A stretch of DNA of 64,000 bases, taken from positions 15,601,190 to 15,665,189 of the forward strand of contig NC_049901.1 in the NCBI RefSeq assembly GCF_001411555.2, read 5' to 3'. The notes under the pieces were generated by a model. That model did not search any database. It worked only from the letters and a program-made list of their open reading frames with translations, and was not told the origin of the DNA. The translations under genes and the position numbers were made by a program. This DNA is from Juglans regia (lineage: Eukaryota; Streptophyta; Magnoliopsida; Fagales; Juglandaceae). Shown here piece after piece: positions 58,801 through 64,000 of the stretch. Positions within the stretch are counted from its first letter, which is position 1. Each line of letters opens with the position of its first letter.

Positions 58801-61107
58801 ACTAGAAGAGAATATTTATAATATGGCTCCTCTAAATGTATTGAATTCACATAGTAAGAACCTCATCATAGAATTTTAGATTCGTTTCACTTATATGATC
58901 CAATCTGAGATTGTTGATCTAATTAACAAAGGAAAAGTGGAGTTGATAGAGGTATAGATCCATCTTTTGGTACTAATTGAGTTGAATTTAGATAGCTATT
59001 CAACGCATATTTATTGAAATTTTTCATAAAAGTGTTAAATAGCTGATTCTCATAGGAAAATTAGATGGTTAGCTTTTGTGATATTTAGGCATGAAGTACC
59101 TTGAGCGCATGATTGTTGATAGTATTATTTTGATACAAAAAGCGAATGAATGTTGCTGGTGCTGTTTACATGCGGCTTAAACAAACCATCTATTCAAAGA
59201 TACCCAATGTACCTAATCGTTATTTTTTATTAAACGACTTATTGAATAAAATGAGGTTATTTGAACGCTGTTGATAATAGCATAAAAGTGTCATCTTAAG
59301 AAATATTGCAAACTGGTTGTCTTAGATAATTAATTGTCGTCTTGTGAGACTGTGTATAAGAAAAACAGTGTCTAGAAGCTTTTGTTCAAAATTCATAGAC
59401 AATTAATAAGATTGACAATACAAAAGAATCTAATTTTGCCTATATTATTTGGTGTTTCCATTATGGTTTGCACATGGGAATTAGAGGTTAAGATTTTGTT
59501 AAAGGGTAAATATGGCTTACTTGATTAAGTGAGTTTGTGATGCGATTGTCGTTAAAAGTAATTTCTAGACTATTATGATTGTATTTGAGGGCAAAGGCCC
59601 TAATCTCTTTACCCTTAATGAAAAATAAATTATGATTATCTCACATGTTTTTGTTGAGTACAAGATTTATATGAAACCTTGAAGTTGCAAATTAAATTTG
59701 CTGAATGAAATTTGTGATCACCTTGTAGATTCCTAAAAAATCGCAGTTGGACTTGCTGACTAGAATCTAAGGTTTATATTGTGAGTTTGAGCTAAATGAG
59801 ATTCGCGATGAATCGTCGCTGACTTCATGGTTATGTAATTGACTTTTATATGTAAATGCAAAATCTCTTGGTAGGAGCATAATTTGGAAAGTTATTACAC
59901 ATTAGAATGCGCATGGAGAGAAATGGTCATTAAACACCACTTGAGAGTTGTGGTTTAATAATTTGTTGTTGACCATGTGATTTCTTTGTACCTCATGATA
60001 TTGCTCATCGTGCACATAATACTGATAGGTTCTATGATCACGTGGCATGATTGGAAGTATTCTTTGGTAAGCACACACATTCACCATAAATTTAGGAGTT
60101 ATGGTGAAAAATGTATATTGATAGGCTTAAATCGACTCACTCACACGAGCGATCACCTTTGGCGCTACAAAGAGGTAGTGAGCAAAGATGAGATAATGTG
60201 TTACTCGGTACTTGTCTGGATAGGGATAAGTTATAAAACACAAAAGATATGTCACCTTAGTGAGAGCTAAGATGACATCTAAGGACAGTGCATGGTTACC
60301 CACAATTCATGTAGCATGTGGTTTAGCTAGATGCGAGACCCTCTTTGACGCTTTTGATAGCAAGCAAATGGAGTGACTCGAGTTAGGCGTTGAGATAGCG
60401 ATTAAACTAATATCTGTACGATGAATTAAGTTTAGATATATGCTTTTTTTTTGAAAAGAGAACTCCATCGTAACATGTATTTCATACTATATGTGCTTTT
60501 GCGACCAACAGTAAAGGTGAGTGAATGGTTCACTGCTTCCTCACCATGTGAGTCCTGTAGGTTATAATTGATGACCTTAATTTATTTATACCCTTAGGAG
60601 ACCTTTGACTATGTCACGAGGTTGATGTTTTAGTATTTACTATTTTGACATGTTATCTATGACCATGAATGATGTGGTCTAAAGAGACATTGTTGGGAAA
60701 GCGACTGGGCTGAAACTAAATTACATGAGCGCGAAGGGAAGACTATTTGATAGCACATCGATAATGGTGTATACTCATTGCCGACAAGTTATGTTGCTTA
60801 TTGGGAGTTGCAATATAGCTGTGAGTACATCATGTTTTATGGAGAGTGAGCATTACTCTGAGTCATTTGGACTCAATAGGGATTAGAGATGCTTAGTTTG
60901 ATGTGACCAAATGAGTCGGGGCATAACGAGACACTTTTAGGGATGTGCTATGCTGGTTTTCTCTCGGAGAGATTTGGTATAGTGCTCCCATTTTTCTTTT
61001 ACAACTGTGCTCGATGGTCGCACGACCTATTTGCCAGTATGAATAAAATTGAGAACATATTGAGGGTTGTAGATCTGGAGTCTTGCCCATTATGTGTGAA
61101 TGGAAGA
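55870..61107. other. AT-rich interior of the LARD-like element, no coding identified
   Basis: More than 5 kb with short open frames only. No retroelement protein motif was found in any frame read. A stretch near 56268-56345 (GTTTTGAACCCAAGAGC...) resembles a degenerate tRNA-derived sequence but is not convincing. Confidence 0.5.
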
Positions 61108-61492
61108 TGTAAGAAATGAGCACTCATTCACCTTCTCTTGGGGGTTATGAAGTGGCTTTTTACTCATTTCATGAGGATTGATGGCTGGCACTTAATGGTT
61201 AGCCAGTGGGTTACACTAGAAAGGCTATTTATATAGTCTCTCCCATTCTTTGGATGATATTCTTGGATAAACAAGCTCTCTCTCTCAAATGGTTCTCTCT
61301 AGTCACGTCATCTAGGCTGTAGAACGTGTGAGTGTTGCTCTGGTATTACCATGTAGCACACTCCATCATCGATGTGAAGATTGTGGACGAACGACGACAC
61401 TGAAGAATCCATGGAACATCTGCACTAAATCTGAGATATTTCCTATGAGGTAATATCACTTCTGCTGTTCATCTGATCTAGTATTTCTAACA
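61108..61492 (+). repeat. 3' LTR of the LARD-like element
   Basis: TGTAAGAAATGAGCACTCAT to TTTCTAACA. It carries the same TATA-like and C/T-rich landmarks as the 5' LTR, with substitutions and small indels spread along the length. Confidence 0.85.
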
Positions 61493-61690
61493 GTTTGAAT
61501 ATTAAGATGAATTTAAAAGTATTTATAAAAAGTTAAAAATTATTATATGGCTTGTGTGTAAAAAGTTGTTGAGTTAAAAAATATTAATGTAGGTCCTACG
61601 TATAAAGAGATTGAATTGAGATGAATTTAATTTGAGAATTGAATGTTTAAATATTAGATTCAACTTAAAATTAAATTGAATTAAATTGAT
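61493..61690. mobile_element. Right arm of the split MITE
   Basis: Continues the MITE interrupted at 52823. GAATATTAAGATGAATTTAA and GAGATTGAATTGAGATGAAT are its group's typical interior; the outer edge is not clear. Confidence 0.55.
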
Positions 61691-63611
61691 CACAGTTCTT
61701 TTAAATAATTCCTTCCCTGAATCACAAGACAACTGATCTCCCCAAAACTGATAAAAAAAAATTGTGTGATCAAGATTGCGAAATTAGTTGCATGCGCGCA
61801 TTCCTCAGCACAGACCAATACACAAGTAAGTAGCTAGCTAGTTAGATTTAGCTAATTTAAACATTTAAATAGCAAGACTAATGTATTTCGACAAATTCAT
61901 GTATTTTCGCATAATTTTCAATTTCCATGTACTAATATTTTCAGGAGCGACGAAAATACTGCATGTACGTGTGGCGGTCTTATGAGGAAGAACCTATTAA
62001 ATATTGACGTGGGCTTGTGTGTTGTCTCAGCTCACCATTAATGAGTTAGATGGAGTGTCCTTTCACCTTAGCTATTAAACATTTAAACCAACTTGGGTTG
62101 CCCCCACCACCACCATTGACGAATCTCTATAATCTTTACACAAGTTCAATAGTACCTGCCATTTTTTAATTTCTCTGTTCAAGGCGCTTTTCATTGCAGA
62201 GTGTGTATTAGGATTAGGGTTCCTGTGTGTCAGTTACGTACCTCAGGAAACGGACGGTTTGGGTCCAACTCTATCCGATTACGACGCAAGAAAAAACCGA
62301 AAGCTGTATATATTTCCTTATTATATACAAGAAAAGCCAAGCCCAATGACGTCTCTCAGAGTTGCCATATTCTTTTGCCACGATTTCTTATAGATTACGA
62401 TCCGAACCATCAATTTATTCACTGATCTGTATCATAATCATCATGTCATTCTCAGTTTTTGTTTGCATCCAGAAGAACATTTTTCTATCAACTATATATA
62501 CATATATAATATTCTTTTATAGTCTGGTTAACAGTAAAGCAATAGTTTGTGTCCCGGCCGGGCTTCAGAAGGCATGCAATTGAGTTAAAGTACTGCTGTC
62601 AAAATATTTAATGAAATTTGGCAAATTTATTGCATGCTAGCTAGTTCGGGTGGTTCAACAGCTTCAGCCCTCTAACACCAGGTGACTGTCACTAATTCCT
62701 GACGCTACTTCCCTGATGGTGGTAGGTGCATGTGCCGGAGTTAAACAATCCCTGATGGGTTTCAATTGCACGGCAGCTAGCTGCCTCTCCCATCGACGGT
62801 GTATAGGTACGTGTCAATATTTTCTTTTAATAAAAAAATATTTAATTAAATGAGAGACTGTTGTTCCCACTTAAAACCTGTTTTAGATAAACCCCAAATC
62901 CTAAACCTCGACACATAAAGCAAGGATTAATCATTCATTTTCGTGCGATTGGTTTGTCGATGCATAGATAGATGATAAGCTGAAAAGTGAGAATTCAGTG
63001 CTCTTTGGCGGCCATGCATGCTAAATTAATTATCATATGGAAACTGAAGCTGATGTCTACCAAAAGGGAATATAATTGAATGGCTTGTGGCTTCGGCGGC
63101 TCAAGCCACGTCTGAGATCAAGATGGGGCTCATGCAACTTGATCGGGGAACCCCTTGATCAATACAACTATTTTTTTGGACTGAAATCAAAGTCCAAACA
63201 ACACTAGGGTTGTCCCAGTCTGAGATGCTTCTAGGGATCTGAACCTTATAAGAGATGTGGGCAGAGAGTCAAACATGGGTGACGAGAGAGAGAGAAGCAA
63301 AAGTGGAGGAGTGTGGACCGGAGACGGAGACTTTAAATGGGTCCCACAAGTTCTGAAAGCAGAGAAAGACGACGCCGGAAATGGGTCCCATTCATCCCTC
63401 CCTCTCTCTCTCTCTCCTCTGTCACAACCTTTTTGTCCAATCTTTCTTCTTCATTTTTTTACCTTTCTTTCTCTCTCTTTTTAATTTCCAAAGATAAAGA
63501 AGGGAAAGAAAAAGAAAACGACACGTACACCGGGGTGTCGGGGGGAAAGAGAGAGGTATGGAAAGCGATGATACGGGTTTCCGAGTCCAAACGAGTGTAT
63601 GTGCGTGCGAC

Positions 63612-63648
<37 letters not shown>

Positions 63649-64000
63649 AGCTCATATGGGTGGATCCAGAAAAAACACCCCATTGTTTCGATGTGACATG
63701 ATACGTGGGGGAGGGTGGATGTGGGGTCTACTTCCCACCAACTACGTGAGCCTCACTGGGACCCCCTCCCCTCCCCTCCCACCTCTTCTACATATATTCC
63801 TCTTTCTTATCCATCTTCCTACGCTTTGGATTGGATTCATGTTTGCTTTTTCTAGCAAAAATATATTTCTTGTTTAAATCCACGCAATGATTTAACCCAG
63901 CTCCGTCCCATCTCTCTAGTATCTTCCTAGCTTTGCTTCATTGGCTCGTTTCGTTTCAATTTCTGTAGCATGAATTGGAGTGTGAGATCATGGGCCGGTC
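61691..64000. other. Intergenic, possibly upstream region of a gene beyond the right edge
   Basis: No exon recognised. From about 63240 the sequence becomes purine/pyrimidine-rich with (CT)n at 63402-63418 and (GA)n at 63615-63642, CCCCTCCC runs near 63762-63780 and a T/C-rich leader-like tail. Such sequence is common in plant promoters and 5' UTRs, but no start codon could be tied to a protein. Confidence 0.4.
63615..63642. repeat. (GA)n microsatellite
   Basis: About 14 GA units in the putative upstream region at the right edge. Confidence 0.9.

Larger units (their letters stand above)
52824..61492 (+). mobile_element. Large non-autonomous LTR retroelement (LARD-like), 8.7 kb
   Basis: Direct repeats of about 390 bp bound it: 52824-53216 and 61108-61492. 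The right copy is preceded by a purine-rich GAATGGAAGA, a likely polypurine tract, which gives + orientation. The inside has no gag, protease, RT or integrase motif. It has a GC-rich block (53270-54500), a leader-like stretch with telomere-like AAACCCTA words (55330-55420), a second GC-rich patch (55640-55870) and about 5 kb of AT-rich non-coding sequence. No 5-bp target duplication was visible (GATGT left, GTTTG right). Confidence 0.75.

Noticed and set aside
62201..62583. Open frames near the right edge
   Set aside because: Short, low-complexity or hydrophobic A/T-driven translations with no splice or promoter support.

Overview
The window is plant nuclear DNA from a eudicot, probably a woody one. 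It is AT-rich and intron-bearing, and it is crowded with plant-type LTR retrotransposons, L1-type LINEs and MITEs. The MITE family with GTTTGGAT...GAGATGAG termini reminds me of Juglandaceae/Fagales genomes, but that is recollection and was not tested. No bacterial, organellar or CRISPR-like content was seen.

Two plausible functional genes are present. (1) A complete 14-exon gene on the + strand (coding span 12883-28783, 738 codons) encodes an LMBR1/LMBD2-like multi-pass membrane protein. Its exons were joined at GT/AG sites with every phase consistent. Intron 9 is about 7.1 kb because it holds a decayed L1 LINE, itself carrying two MITEs, plus a tiny LINE tail and a truncated LINE. Introns 8 and 11 hold a SINE-like fragment and another LINE tail. 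(2) A small single-exon gene on the - strand (31266-31721) encodes a basic, Ser-rich protein of 151 residues with an N-terminal Cys/His motif of the OPS/DUF740 kind. Separately, a two-exon mitochondrial-type acyl carrier protein pseudogene lies at 6825-7218 (-); it has stops and has lost the phosphopantetheine serine.

Layout: 1-4094 is the 3' part of a Tat-like Ty3/gypsy element with a decayed antisense ORF and a 3' LTR. 4095-12882 is intergenic with the ACP pseudogene and small repeats. 12883-28783 is the LMBD2-like gene. 28784-34621 holds the small gene, a Tourist-like MITE and an AT-rich repeat. 34622-39348 is a non-autonomous Tat-like LTR element on the - strand with three tandem arrays next to its 3' LTR. 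39349-40600 is unresolved, ending in a LINE RT fragment. 40740-46092 is a 5'-truncated chromovirus in which a 902-bp protease/RT segment occurs three times in tandem. 46093-52720 is intergenic with a MULE-like MITE that has a perfect 9-bp target duplication. 52721-61690 is a MITE split by an 8.7-kb LARD-like element with paired LTRs. 61691-64000 is intergenic, perhaps leading to a gene beyond the edge.

I saw no convincing new multi-gene system. The most unusual things are the tandem triplication inside an already dead chromovirus, the 17-bp LINE-tail insertion with a 19-bp target duplication, the duplicated 3' splice site in intron 2 of the LMBD2-like gene, and a recurring class of non-autonomous elements filled with short self-complementary words.
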